A stretch of DNA of 64,000 bases, taken from positions 53,489,365 through 53,553,364 of the forward strand of contig OY294047.1 in NCBI GenBank assembly GCA_958510825.1, in the 5' to 3' direction. The stretch comes from Brachypterus glaber. Its lineage: Eukaryota > Arthropoda > Insecta > Coleoptera > Kateretidae. Made by a program: the position numbers and the translations under genes. This document shows, in pieces, positions 1 to 10,424 of the stretch. How positions within the stretch are numbered: the first letter of the stretch is position 1; every line of letters begins with the position of its first letter. Below the pieces are notes generated by a model. It did not search any database. It saw only the letters and a list, made by a program, of their open reading frames with translations, and had not been told where the DNA came from.

Positions 1-378
1 CTAGATTTAGCGCATAACCTCACAACTTTGAGATTAGTTTTATGGATTTTTTCGGTCAGTTGATCGACCGCGGTGTTACTTGGCGCACAAACTAGAACAG
101 GGCCGTTTTGCTTAACTAGTTGGTAGACTATAGTAGCGCTGGTGACAGTTTTACCCGTTCCAGGTGGGCCTTGAATTAGAGACAGAGGGCGCTGCAAGGC
201 GTGCTTAACCGCGTAGACTTGGGAGCGATTGAGGTCTGGCAAATTGGGGGCAGAAAAATGTTTCGGGAGGTGGCAACGAAAGAGAACATCCTCCACTTCG
301 TGTCCCAGGAGGCGGTGATAGATGTAAGCCGAAACGGAACTGTCGTCTACGGCGAATTTGCGCAGGGCTTGTTGCATT
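1..378 (-). CDS. Upf1: UPF1 RNA helicase, coding exon 6 (partial, runs off the left edge)
   Basis: This exon encodes the end of the regulatory domains and the start of the superfamily 1 helicase core of UPF1, the ATP-dependent 5'-3' RNA helicase that drives nonsense-mediated mRNA decay in the cytoplasm. The Walker A motif GPPGTGKT is at 147-170 (about residue 469 of the assembled protein), followed by the conserved [14 protein letters not shown] stretch and VRLCAKS at the edge. The acceptor is CACAG at 379-383 on the minus strand. The first base completes an Arg codon begun in the previous exon, so the join reads SFDR-MQQAL as in animal UPF1. The reading frame is open to base 1. The remaining helicase exons lie outside the window. 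Identity is very secure because the match to UPF1 is nearly residue by residue. Confidence 0.96.
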
Positions 379-438
379 CTGTGAAAAAAAAATATTTTGT
401 AAATATTTAGCGTCAAAGTTAAAAATCCTACCACTCAC

Positions 439-833
439 CTGTCAAAACTGGTACTCTTCCAAATGAAATCGACCACAAAACTGCTGCTGTTGCAATCGCT
501 TGGCGCCCCCGCACCGTTCTTTAGCTCTATCCCGATGTCTTCCCCATAGTTATCCGGGACCTTGATCACGTGCCCGATTCCGCTCCAGGACTTGTGCATC
601 TCCCCCACGTATCTCAATTTCAACTCGTCCCCGTGCATTAGTTTCATGTCTCCGTCGGTTTTAGCCAGGGTGAAGTAGGCGATTGTCTTTTTGTTTAGTC
701 CCACATCCCATCGTACTTCGATGTTTTCCTGGGTCTGGGATTCTTTCAGACGCTTGTCATAATCGGCTTCTAGTTTGACCAATGGGCCGAAGATGTTTTG
801 GTACTGGTAACCGTCTTCATAGCGCAAAAGGAC
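439..833 (-). CDS. Upf1: UPF1, coding exon 5
   Basis: This exon starts [13 protein letters not shown] and ends WKSTSFD plus two bases of an Arg codon, which exon 6 completes. It covers the segment after the CH domain, including the long helix and the 1B beta-barrel region that contact RNA and regulate ATPase activity in UPF1. The motif [12 protein letters not shown] is clear. It is bounded by acceptor CCACCCAG (minus strand, ending at 834) and donor GTGAGT (from 438). Its length is 395 bases: entry phase 0, exit phase 2. The intron to exon 6 is only 60 bases, the shortest in the gene. In places the residues differ from vertebrate UPF1, for example a [12 protein letters not shown] segment, as expected for an insect orthologue. 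Confidence 0.96.
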
Positions 834-1181
834 CTGGGTGGAATAATTGTAAACTTAAAGTTTGAATAGTCAGTTTAAAAACCTTAAAGGAGAATAAACC
901 TAACTTACTCTTTTTAAAATGGTTATGGCATTATTTTTGAATTAACTAAGGCATTTGATAATGTTGATCACAAATTTTCAGTAAAACAATCAATATTACG
1001 AAAATTAATTCGCTAGGTCAGTTAAATCCAGAGACGCTTTTTTTTAATATAAGAGATCTCTAGTTAAGTCTTAATATTTCTCAATATTAATGTTGAATAA
1101 CGCAGTATCTTTGATGCTTCGCCAAAATCCAATAAATACGTTTTCAAAATAACCTAAAATAGGGGTATTATTAAAACTGAC

Positions 1182-1394
1182 CTGTTGAGGCTCTTCGTCG
1201 ACCCCGGGTCTTTCCAGGTCCTGGAAAGTTGCGTCCACATTCTCCTTCCACAGCTCTTCCAGCTTGTTGATTTGCTGCGCGGAAATTTGGCGCGCCCGCA
1301 ACTGCTCCTGTTCGGACGGGACTTTCACAAGCCAGGTGAGGAAGCAACGGTCGGCGATTAGGGGTTTCCATTGGTCCTGGTCCCAGTTCATGTC
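1182..1394 (-). CDS. Upf1: UPF1, coding exon 4
   Basis: The exon has 71 codons, from [12 protein letters not shown] to GVDEEPQQ, with both ends in phase 0. It contains the family signature [19 protein letters not shown] and the linker that follows the cysteine-histidine-rich domain. The acceptor is TTCAG (ending at 1395) and the donor is GTCAGT (from 1181). The joins to exon 3 (SLK-DMNW) and exon 5 ([10 protein letters not shown]) reproduce the known UPF1 sequence without gap. The downstream intron of about 350 bases (834-1181) is AT-rich and shows no recognisable element. Confidence 0.96.
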
Positions 1395-1418
1395 CTGAAT
1401 TTATGTTTTATTTTAGAA

Positions 1419-1450
1419 ACGATATTATTATTATTATTATTATTATTATT
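1419..1450. repeat. (TTA)n microsatellite
   Basis: About eleven uninterrupted TTA/ATT units lie in UPF1 intron 3, 25 bases upstream of the exon 4 acceptor region when read on the minus strand. It may be the tail of an old LINE insertion, but no LINE body is seen beside it. Confidence 0.85.
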
Positions 1451-1653
1451 AGTACAAAAATCCAGAGGCATTAATGCCTAAGACAAGTTGTCCTATCTGC
1501 AAAAATTCACTTTTTGAGATAAGCACACCATTGTATTGCATTACACTAGCCCCATGTTCCTACTAAAAAGAAATGTCCTATCTAAAACCCAAATCCTGAA
1601 AATTAGCCTAAAATGTTTGTCCTATGTGAAAAATTTTCAATGTTTTCTAAATA

Positions 1654-3717
1654 AAACTAGATGAAACGTTGCAAGCACCCTGTCAAAACATCCGTATTAT
1701 TATACACTTGAGCCATATAGTTTGCAAATTTCAAACTAGGTGTTTTGTTTGTTTTTAAATTCTGTATCTTTAAAACATTATGTTCTAGCAAAAAACTGTA
1801 TATAACATTTTTTCTTAAAAAGATCTTTTACTTAAAATATAATTTTTTGAAATCGGGTTATAAATATATGAGATATGCTAAAAAAACCTTTTACTGCTTT
1901 AAACGCCAATATCTCGAAAACAATGCGTTTTCAATACATCGGCACTCTTAGGAGCACTAAGTGCCGATGTAATTGTCCTAACTAGTCTTTACTAGACGAA
2001 TAAGTCAGGACTAGGACTTACTTTACAGATCTTGGTAATTTGATTGGACTTTTTAGATCATTTTGTCCTAACTTCATCAGATAGGACAGATACATTTAGT
2101 ATGACAATTTATTTTTCTGAGAAAAAAAAATATTTTTTTCCAAAGGATATCACGTATTGATTTAAAATAAAGCAGAACCCAACGCCATATTTATTTAAAT
2201 GTTTTCAAAAAGTGCAAAAAAAACAATAAAACTGGCCATATCTCAAAACATCTAATTTGCAGATAGAAAAACCGCTTGGTTTGAATTTTTATATAATATA
2301 AATATTATTTATATATCTATATATATGAGTGAAGTGAATAGAAGGGTTTTAATAAAAAGAAGGAAACCATAATTTTTGTAAATAAAATTTTACCTCGATT
2401 TTTGCATTATGTTAAATTAAAATAGAAAGGAAACGCCTTATCACCATTGATAAGAAACAATTTGGAGGCCGCGTTACAATTAACAAAAGTATGCAGTTAT
2501 TATTCATATTGGTAATTGTTTAGCGAACAATGTGTTATTTTTGACTTACACAATTAAATTTTTTTACATCGGCACTGCTACTAAGAGTGCCAATGTATTG
2601 AAATTCTCTCAAAGTCTTTGACCATGTTTTTTTCACATGCCTCGACGTTTTAGACCTTTCTCAGTCAAAATCAGTAAAAAACAAGATGAAACGTTGCAAG
2701 CACCCTGCAAGCAAGCATCGGCACTATTGTACACTAGAGCCATCCAGTTTGGTTTCAAATTAGGTGTTTTGTTTGACTTTAAATTCTGTATCTTTAAAAC
2801 ATTATATTCTAGCAAAAAACTGTATATAACATTTTTTATAGGGCTTAAAAAGAGCTTTTATTTAAAATATAATTTTTTGAAATCGGGTTATAAATAAGTG
2901 AGATATGCTAAAAAAACCTTTTACTGCTTTAAACGCCAATATCTCGAAAACAATGCGTTTTAGGAAAACGTTGTTTTTTTGACCAATTTAAAATTATCTT
3001 TTATATAAGTGCTAAATTAACCAAATACAATAAAAATTGCCTTAATTATAAACAAAAAACGCTCAAAATAGGAGTTTTACCCTGTTTTTACCCCCAAAAT
3101 CTAATCAGCTCTTCGGAATACGATAAGAAACAATATGTAAAAAACCGCTAAAAGTCCATATCTCATGTAGACATGGAGTTAGAGAGTTTACACCCAGACA
3201 GACAGACAGACGGACGCAAAAAATTTTTTTGCCTGTAAACTCGATAACTCCATTTCTAAATAAGATATCGACAAGCGGTTTTTTGCATATTGTTTCTTAT
3301 CGTATTTCAAAGAGTTTATTTGATTGTGGGGGTAAACGATTGGGAGTAAGGGGGTAAGAATGGGCTAAAACTTCTATTTTTAGCGTTTTTTGGTTATAAT
3401 TAAGGCAATTATGATTGTATTTTATTAATCTAACACTTATATGACAGATAATTATAAACTGTTCAAAAAAAGTTTTTTTTTTTTTGAATATCTCACTTAT
3501 TTATAACCCGATTTCCAAAAAAATATATTTTAAATGAAATCTGTTTTAAAGCCCTATAAAAAATGTTATATACAGTTTTTTGCTAGAATATAACGTTTTG
3601 GAGATACAGACTTTCAAACTTTAATAAATTATGCAGGTGTATTAATGGTTGCCTATTCACGTTTCAAATTAGTGCCGATGTTTTGACAAGGTGCTTGCAA
3701 CTGTTCAGCTGGTTTGG
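1654..3717. mobile_element. DNA transposon relic(s) in UPF1 intron 3, 'TTGCAAGCACC' TIR family
   Basis: Both ends carry the same inverted terminus. The left reads AAACTAGATGAAACGTTGCA followed by AGCACCCTGTCAAAACATC. The right ends in the reverse complement, GATGTTTTGACAAGGTGCTTGCAACTGTTCAGCTGGTTT. A related terminus also occurs inside (about 2684-2730), so the block is probably two nested or partly duplicated copies. Internal parts repeat as inverted pairs, for example the segment at 2770-2900 against 3480-3620. A short CAGACAGACAGAC stretch occurs at 3196-3212. No transposase remains. A second copy lies at 46831-48280. The right end stops about 8 bases inside the intron from the exon 3 splice donor. 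Confidence 0.7.
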
Positions 3718-3723
3718 ACTTAC

Positions 3724-3903
3724 CTTTAAAGAGTTCTGCGCAGCGCAGGGTTGACGACACAACAAAACTACGACAGAATCGGCCTTGGCGGGAATGAAGC
3801 CCAAGACGAAAACGTTCCTGACTCCGCAACTGTAACACTCCAAAACGGTTTCACCGAGAGGCCCGTCCCTGTGAAGGGTCACTTCTTTATGCTTAGCACG
3901 GAC
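3724..3903 (-). CDS. Upf1: UPF1, coding exon 3 (CH domain, second half)
   Basis: Sixty codons in phase 0-0 begin [15 protein letters not shown] and end AAQNSLK. This is the second half of the UPF1 cysteine/histidine-rich zinc-binding domain, which binds UPF2 and holds the helicase in a regulated state. The pattern C-Y-S-C-G with nearby H and C residues supplies zinc ligands. The strongly conserved block [20 protein letters not shown] is present. The acceptor is TTTTCAG and the donor is GTAAGT at 3723-3718. The end of a transposable element lies about eight bases into the downstream intron (see 1654-3717), so the splice donor has kept only its core. Confidence 0.96.
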
Positions 3904-4125
3904 CTGAAAATAATTCCACCTTATTACAGGGTAGTCACACGTTTTCTCTATTCAATTTCCCTGAAACTTTATTTTTATTTCCAGTACTTTATGTTTACTT
4001 TTTTGACAGTATTTTTTTTTTCATTTTATTTTATCAACAAAAAAAAATAATAAAAGAAAAATTGAATAAAAAAAATTTTAAAATTTAAAAGTTATTTTGT
4101 AATTTTTTTTTAATAACAACCTGTG

Positions 4126-4520
4126 CAAAAAAAGTCAGGACTATTTGACCGGACCATGGTATTCCTAGGTATTTTGGCTCCCTGAATCAGATCCCGGGGT
4201 CAGTTTTGCCCCATCACGTCAGGAAAACGAGATTTCAAGGTCATTTGAGGTCAAAATGGTGATTTTTTGGGAGCGGCCCCAGGATAATATCTCAAGCGAC
4301 CTGTTAACTTCACGGGTAACTGTGTAGGTCTTGAATACTTTCTGAACGTTGAGATCTTGTCCCGGGGCCGCTCCCAAAAAATCACCATTTTGACCTCCAA
4401 ATGACCTTGAAATCTCGTTTTCCTGACGTTATGGGGCAAAACTGACCCCGGGATCTGATTCAGGGCGCCAAAATACCTAGGAATACAATGGTCCGGTCAA
4501 ATAGTCCTGACTTTTTTTTG
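4126..4520. mobile_element. ~395 bp near-perfect palindromic MITE in UPF1 intron 2
   Basis: The left arm begins CAAAAAAAGTCAGGACTATT and the right arm ends with its complement. The arms pair for about 190 bases around a centre near 4320. The element is clearly more GC-rich than its flanks, with blocks such as TGACCCCGGGATC and GGGAGCGGCCCC. The octamer AACCTGTG occurs directly on both sides (4118-4125 and 4523-4530), consistent with an 8 bp hAT-type target duplication offset by two bases. There is no coding capacity. Confidence 0.75.
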
Positions 4521-4721
4521 TAAACCTGTGTAATTTTTCGTTTTTTAAAAAAAATTTAGTTTTTTTTGTTATTTTTTTTTAATTATTATTTTGTATTTGG
4601 AAAATGCAATATATTATTTACTGTGAATAATATATAATGGATGCGTAGCATTACATATCTTCACGGCTTGTTTTAACTTAAGCACCTTAAAAACGTTGGT
4701 TCTACGTTAAAAAATATGAAA

Positions 4722-5156
4722 AAAAAGTTCCTATAAAGGTTGGTTCGGAAATGAGCTCTAAGGGAGCTACGACCCTCCTGAGGGTACATCTAAAAAGAGT
4801 TTTTATTTAATATCTCTGTAACCGTATGAACAACAGTAAATGAATGTTTGGACAAACCTTAACATGTGTAAAATGGGCAATGTCACTTTTTTACCCTAAA
4901 CTTTTTTATCTGTAGGTTTTCCGACATTTTCTCAATAAATTATGATTATTTAGTTAAAAATACATCAAAAAGGTACTCTTTATGTAATACTGTAGGTCCA
5001 AACGTTCTCAAGAAAATCGCAGTTAAATATAAAGTTTCACGTTCTGAGCATCCAAAATAGAAACTAAAAAATGCGCCAATAAAAATTTTTTTATATTTTT
5101 TAATGTAGAATCACCACTTAAAATTCTCAAACTTATTTCTGAACAACCCTGTATTA
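4722..5156. mobile_element. Diverged partial copy of the ~735 bp repeat family
   Basis: Segments such as TTCCTATAAAGGTTGGT, GAAATGAGCTCTAAGGGAGC and the terminal GAACAACCCTGTA match the repeat whose full copies are at 25035 and 35660, but the middle has diverged. It lies in UPF1 intron 2 and ends about 40 bases downstream of the exon 2 donor. Confidence 0.6.
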
Positions 5157-5198
5157 TTTTTTTTATTAAATTAACCCCGCAGTGGAAAAAGTACTCAC

Positions 5199-5426
5199 CA
5201 AATGATTGATAATATGACTGCCGGAAGTATTCCCGCGGCCGTTGCAAAACCACTTTTTGCAGCAATTGCACATCACGACGCAGTTGGGCTCGTGGATGCC
5301 GCAGTACTTGCACGCGTAGTCGGGCAACTCCTTGCCATTAAGGAAGCCCTCCTCATCCTCCTCCTCAAACTGGAGTTCGCCCAGCGACTGGCTCACGCTG
5401 GCGATTTTCGTGGCGATACTGTTGAC
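5199..5426 (-). CDS. Upf1: UPF1, coding exon 2 (CH domain, first half)
   Basis: Seventy-six codons in phase 0-0. An acidic linker ([11 protein letters not shown]) leads into the first zinc-binding half of the CH domain, with [23 protein letters not shown] followed by the highly conserved [11 protein letters not shown]. The acceptor is TTCCAG and the donor GTGAGT. The first 15 or so residues ([17 protein letters not shown]) differ from vertebrate UPF1, whose N-terminal linker is longer and glycine-rich. This is the normal insect-to-vertebrate difference. Confidence 0.95.
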
Positions 5427-7387
5427 CTGGAAAAATTAGGAAACTGTTAAAAACGTGTATTTTTTTTAACCCGTAGTTACCAATGTTGAGTCTGACAGAC
5501 ACCGTGTGAAAGTTAACACTTACATCGCTATATCCGGATATCGGGATAATTTTTAAAATATTATATTAATGGGTCATTCCGTCGTTACGTACGTACGCGT
5601 ACGTTACATTCGTACATCTTAAATTAGGTCCCAGAAAAATACTCTTCATTAATTTGTATTTCCCAAAAAAAGTTTTTTTTTGGGCTTAACATTGCACCAC
5701 AACAGTTTTGGAAATGCTGGATGAATTTTAAACTATAACCTTACCCAATATCTTAATATATATATATATAATAATAATATTTAATTTTTTATGCTGTGGT
5801 AGCAGTTGGAGCAGAATGACCCTTATTTTTGTGCTATATTAATTTTACAAATTAACTTTAAAATAATTAAACTTTTATTCTTTGCATTCAGTTTTTATTA
5901 TCCATCTTTGCGCACTTTAATAACCCTATTTATTAATGGGAGTCTGTGGGTCTATCAATTTGTAGCTAAATTCAACTGTACTCAACTTCAAAAAGTACCA
6001 TGGCAATTCCAATGAAAATCCAGAATTTGCTCTTAACCTCTTCGGGGACGATTTTTTTGTTTAAATTAACTTAGTGGCAAAAGTTAAAAATGCTTTTTAT
6101 TGTCAAAACAAGTAAACAACTGAAGATCTGAGAATCTTGGCCATTGGATGTCCCTTGTGATTGGAAACAAAGCAAATAGCAACAGCCACTGAGCAATAGA
6201 GTATTCGGTGAATTTCATTTTGCTGAATTAATTTTTAAACGTACACGTATGTGCCTATGTCCCAGAAGAGGTTAACTGAGATTTTAACCATATAATAAAT
6301 TTTAACTACTAATTTATAAACCCAGCGTAAGAGATACAAATCAAAAAAACATATGAATAAAATTTTAAGGAAAACTACAGAGAAGAGGCCAAAAAGCATT
6401 TTTTTTATCGATTGCTTACAACTATATGAAGAAAATGTTTTAACCAAAGGAAAGCTCAAATAATTATTTAAAAAAAATTACTCATTTTCTATATTCTTTT
6501 CAGCTTTTAAAAATAAAAAAGCTAGGTACAGAACCTTTGCATGTGACCAATTTTATTTGTATGTTTCAAAGAATGGTAAATACAGGGTAAAAACAGGGTA
6601 AACTGAATTTACGTCAAAATATATTTTAAGAAATGTCAATTTATAGGTTAAAATTGAGGCATGCACCACTCAAAATATTTCACTCGAGATTTTTGTTTCA
6701 CTTTCGAGATTTTCGACATAAAAATCTATAATTTTTAAGCTTTTCGGTAACATTTCTGAGATTTTTTTAAATCTTCGAAAATTACCGAAATTTTAGTTAA
6801 TATTTATGAAAGACACAAAGACACCCGATGGTGGTTCACACAGGATGTCATCCTGAGGATGACCACAAGATTTGCAGATTTAGATTCCCTAATTTTTTCC
6901 CGATTTACCTGATCAAAAGTTGGACTTTTCCCTAGTTTTTGCAAGGTGGGCTTAAAGGGCCTTAAAGATAAACAATTTTTTCAAATATTTTTAACTCTGA
7001 CCCCCACCCTGATTTATACTAAATATAATTCCAGCTGAAAACTTTGGATAAGGAATTGATGGTCTAAATTTGAAATCCTCAGCTCAAACTGTTCTCGAGT
7101 TATAGTAGTAACAACTTTCCCAGACAGACATTTTTTTACCTTTCACCATAAGCAGAGACTTATACACAAATAGAAATTTAAAATTACTGTTTTATTCGAC
7201 AAATACAGATTAAATTTAAACATGATGGGTGAATGCCTTTAATTTAAAAAAAAAGTGTAAATCCACCTCAAGAAAAGTTTCTTTTTTTAGAATTTGCGCC
7301 ATTTGATCGCATCCAATCAAATTACTTGTGGTAGGTCTAATGTCTCACAGGAAGTAATTTGATTGGACAGTGTAATCAAGTAAAAAA
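5427..7387. other. UPF1 intron 1, unassigned part
   Basis: This is intronic, very AT-rich sequence. It includes a short (TA)n run at about 5757-5772 and a small palindromic GTACGTACG segment at 5583-5613. I see no coding exon or recognisable transposon. Confidence 0.6.
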
Positions 7388-7707
7388 TAGTTATTTATGG
7401 TACTAGTGGGTAAAGTAAGATATTGCCCATGAGAAAATTAATTAAGCAGGTTAATTTTCGAGAGGGCAATATCGCTTTACCCATGAGTTCCATACAAGGT
7501 TTTATCCAATAAATAGCTTTGGAATTCATATTTTTATTAAAAATTTTAATGACATTTACAAGAAAATAATTTGACAAGTGACAGTTGAGTGGGTAAAATA
7601 AATAATTATCCACTAAATAAAGTAACAGCCACACAGGGGTTATTATTGAGTTTATCTATTTAAAATAAAGCTGGTAATTGTCTTATTATCTGTATGTATT
7701 GAATAAA
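7388..7707 (+). mobile_element. ~330 bp hairpin-bearing repeat, copy 1
   Basis: This is a member of a six-copy dispersed family (others at 14931, 18636, 34057, 49098 and 60308). It begins TAGTTATTTATGGTACTAGT and ends near CTGTATGTATT.GATAAA. Near one end GGGTAAAGTAAGATATTGCCC pairs with GGGCAATATCGCTTTACCC to form a ~90 base hairpin. In this copy the loop has been shortened to ATTAATTAAGCAGG. There is no coding capacity. The superfamily is unclear. A terminal hairpin followed by CTAG is Helitron-like, but the conserved sequence continues past it. Confidence 0.75.
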
Positions 7708-7727
7708 TGGAGATTATCAGATCTATT

Positions 7728-7858
7728 CTGCCCTACTACACTAGAAACCAGTAACTCCATTTGTTGCAAAGCAACGTTTTCATGTCAACTCTGATGTAAT
7801 ACTTTGAAAATGCTGCTATGCGACAGATGGAGTACTGCTTTCTAGCATAGTAGGGCAG
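7728..7858. mobile_element. Short MITE with CTGCCCTACTA termini
   Basis: A 131 bp element with terminal CTGCCCTACTA and TAGTAGGGCAG and largely self-complementary subterminal sequence (CAGTAACTCCATTTGT against ACAGATGGAGTACTG). A second, diverged copy is at 9623-9752. Confidence 0.7.
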
Positions 7859-8299
7859 TGTAAATTTAGTTTATTTTTATCTTATAAGCACCATATAATA
7901 TCAGTACTAGCCCATGCTTGTTTGCAGAAATTTTTATCGGCGTTTTTGCATAACTAAAATTTTAGTTTCTGATTTTTTTGCATATTCTGCAAGTTTTGTA
8001 AAATTAAAAGCTTTTATATAGTAATATATTACTCATAAAATTTACATAAATTATGTAAAAACCACCCATGTACAGTAAAATTCATTATGGTGGTAATAAA
8101 GCAACAGGCTGCCAATTAAATGTATATCATGGCCCCATCCTCTAGAAGGTTAGTTATTATTGTAAATTTAACAAATTCCATAAAAATCGCAACTAAAAAC
8201 AGCAATAAATAGTTTTCAAACTAATGTGCCAACGTGGGGCGCTCCAATAAATCATATGACACGGCTAAAAACGTGACCTTGATATTTTTTGCCACTAAC

Positions 8300-8479
8300 C
8301 TGTACGCCAATGATTTTGGGGCCCGTCTGGTCATGCTGGGAGGCCTGGGTCTGCGATGGGATGGTAAAATCTGTGAAATCGCACTCGGAGCCCTGTGTAT
8401 CGGCCCCAATTAAATCAGCATCTTCCGTGTCCAAAAACGTGAGCGTTTGGGAGCTGGGTCCATACGCGTCGACACTCAT
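8300..8479 (-). CDS. Upf1: UPF1, coding exon 1 with start codon
   Basis: The ATG is at 8477-8479 and is followed by [20 protein letters not shown], the almost invariant UPF1 N-terminus, so the start is not in doubt. Sixty codons end ...KIIGVQ at donor GTTAGT (8299-8294). The region holds SQ and TQ dipeptides (SSQT, TQGSE, PSQTQ) of the kind phosphorylated by SMG1 in UPF1. The intron to exon 2 (5427-8299, 2.9 kb) contains a ~330 bp repeat and a MITE. Confidence 0.96.
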
Positions 8480-8610
8480 TTTCCACTGGGTGATTTAGCG
8501 AAATCTCGTCGCTAAAAGATAGATTAGGGCTCGACAGGAGCTCCAGAATTATCGAAATACAGCGAATAATGACAAGACGTTAATTCACTTCAAAATTTCC
8601 ACACTGATAT
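8480..8610 (-). promoter_or_regulatory. UPF1 5' UTR and probable promoter
   Basis: The 130 bases upstream of the ATG are more GC-balanced than the surroundings. On the minus strand an arthropod initiator-like TCAGTG lies at 8601-8606, preceded by ATGGCGG at about 8614-8620, a common motif near start sites of housekeeping genes. No TATA box is seen at the expected distance. I infer transcription start near 8605, giving a ~125 base leader. A separate non-coding first exon cannot be excluded. Confidence 0.4.
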
Positions 8611-8868
8611 CAACCGCCATATTTCTCTGATTGACCATTTGTTTTTTACTGTGTGTCCTTCCTCAAGTTTTTCAGCGGGAAATTTAAAACCCCAAACCTT
8701 TTTCATAAAAACTATTACATTAAAACACATTTTCCACCACTAAAATATAATATTAACAACAAAGCCTACCTTAATAATTAAATTATATCAAAAAAATTAA
8801 TCAAAAATCTTTATTTAAATCGTTTTATGCCATTTATTAAAAAAAAACATTTGGATGATAACCCTTAA

Positions 8869-9053
8869 TACATGTTAGTGTATTATGGGTTGCGCGTACA
8901 TGTGCTTATACAATTCTTAATACATGCCTGTGTTTTATTGGTTGTCTAATATTATTGTGTAGTTTTCTATTTATACAAGTATGTGTATTATAGGTTGCGT
9001 ACTAGTTTAAACTAGGCAATCATAAATACATGTATGTGTATTGTTGGTTGTCT
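8869..9053. repeat. Four-unit ~53 bp tandem repeat
   Basis: Four imperfect units start at 8869, 8921, 8974 and 9027 with spacings of 52, 53 and 53 bases. Each opens TACA(T/A)G..(A/T/C)..TGTGT(A/T)TT and continues to GGTTG(C/T)(G/C). They lie in the spacer between the UPF1 and GT49 promoters. Confidence 0.7.
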
Positions 9054-9335
9054 AAGCTTATCGTTTGATTTGATTAATCCTTTAATTTTCAGTTTTAAAT
9101 CTAAATTATTAGAAAAACTAATTCTTATAGGTATTGCTACATATGTATATTATCAGAAGCAGATCTGGGCATTACCAGACCTTGATTTTAAACCCTTTTT
9201 TATCAAATTTAACATTTAAACAATTTAACAATAGAATCTAAGTAGGTATTATAATATAGTAATTTTGCGTATTTTTTTCAAGTGATCCTTATATAAACAT
9301 TTTAAAAGATAATATCAGTGATGGTACCCATCATC

Positions 9336-9393
9336 AATAATATGTAACTTTATCTACGAATCACGTGATTCGTAGATAAAGTTACATATTATT
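9336..9393. repeat. Perfect 58 bp palindrome centred on CACGTG
   Basis: Every base from 9336 to 9393 pairs with its mirror. The arm reads outward from the central CACGTG as ATTCGTAGATAAAGTTAC followed by ATATTATT. There is no spacer, so it could extrude as a cruciform. The centre is an E-box. It lies in the 2.3 kb spacer between the divergent UPF1 and GT49 genes. It could be the core of a very short MITE. Confidence 0.9.
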
Positions 9394-9475
9394 TGTAAGG
9401 GGTCCTGCAGTTTATAAAATTTAAAAACAAATAAAAATTAAAAAAAGCTAAAAAACTCCGCTTCGGCGATTAAAA

Positions 9476-9530
9476 GAATATTCTTATATATTCTTATTCT
9501 TATATTCTTATTCTTATATTCATATACGGT
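9476..9530. repeat. TATTCTTA-type microsatellite
   Basis: An imperfect run of TATTCTTA/TTCTTA units lies in the UPF1-GT49 spacer. Confidence 0.7.
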
Positions 9531-9622
9531 ATATAATATAGCTATACTACCCCTAGATATCATATAAAAGATTTTTTTTTCGAAAAAGGAAATTTGTTTG
9601 ATAATAAAATCGAGGGAAGTTT

Positions 9623-9752
9623 CTGTCCTGCTAAGCTAAAAAGCAGTAACTCCATTTGTCAATAGCAGCATTTTCAAAATATTACATCTGAGTTTACGTG
9701 CAAAGGTCGCTATGCGACAAATGAAGTACCTGCTTTCTAGCTTAGTGGGCAG
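9623..9752. mobile_element. Short MITE, second copy of the family at 7728
   Basis: Starts CTGTCCTGCTAAGC and ends GCTTAGTGGGCAG. It shares CAGTAACTCCATTTGTC and GACAAATGAAGTAC with the first copy in the same relative positions. Confidence 0.65.
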
Positions 9753-9894
9753 TGTAGTGGTATACCATTAGGTAGGGGAGGGTGGGTCACCATGAGACAT
9801 GGGCTACCATGAGAATTTGATTTTTTTTAACAGGGAAGGAAGAGAACCCCATTGGTCATATAATAGTTACATCCTGTTTTTTTTTTGTTCCCCA

Positions 9895-10168
9895 TGGGAG
9901 GATTGGTGTAGTGGACTACCGCGTCGTACTTGACGAGTTTACTACCCAAATAGCCTGAGTTCGATTCTCACAGGCGCCGATTTGCCTTTTTCAGTAAATG
10001 AATAATTGAAATTTGGCGAAGGCGTAAGTGAAGCGGACACTCCCTATAAATTGGTTCGAAAGTCAATTAAAGCCGGTGGTTCCCTCTACTACTAGACCAC
10101 ACAAGTCCTGGACTTAGGGGATGCTTAATTAAGTAGAATAGTACGAGGTTAAACAAAAATGTAATGTA
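9895..10168 (+). mobile_element. tRNA-derived SINE
   Basis: A polymerase III A-box-like TGGTGTAGTGG is at 9904-9914 and a B-box-like AGTTCGATTCT at 9958-9968. The 44 base gap between them is in the range of a tRNA head. The stem flanking the B box (GCCTGAG..., CTCACAGGC) folds like a T-arm. A tRNA-unrelated body follows (AAGCCGGTGGTTCCCTCTAC) and the 3' end is A-rich. It is not a functional tRNA, because the acceptor and anticodon arms do not fold cleanly. Confidence 0.65.
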
Positions 10169-10424
10169 AAAAAGTATCATGTCCATCTTCAAAGGGCCGC
10201 AGCTTCCTTAGGCTCATTTCCTGACCAACCTTTATAGGAACTTTTTTTCATATTTATTGCTAGATGTAGACAACTACTCATACCTCTCCTAGTCTGGAGA
10301 CTTTGAATGGTAGCAAGTTGAAGACTTGTGTGTCTCAAGCACATAGTACTACTAACGAGTGGTTAGGCGTAGAATTATTAAGGACAGAAATTTTTAATTT
10401 TAAACAAAATTATAAAAATGTTAA

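Noticed and set aside
5202..5450. 82-codon plus-strand frame over UPF1 exon 2
   Set aside because: It is the antisense shadow of the CH-domain exon; the minus strand has the conserved protein and splice sites.
9895..9980. Functional tRNA gene
   Set aside because: A and B boxes are present, but the acceptor stem and anticodon arm do not fold and a SINE body follows.
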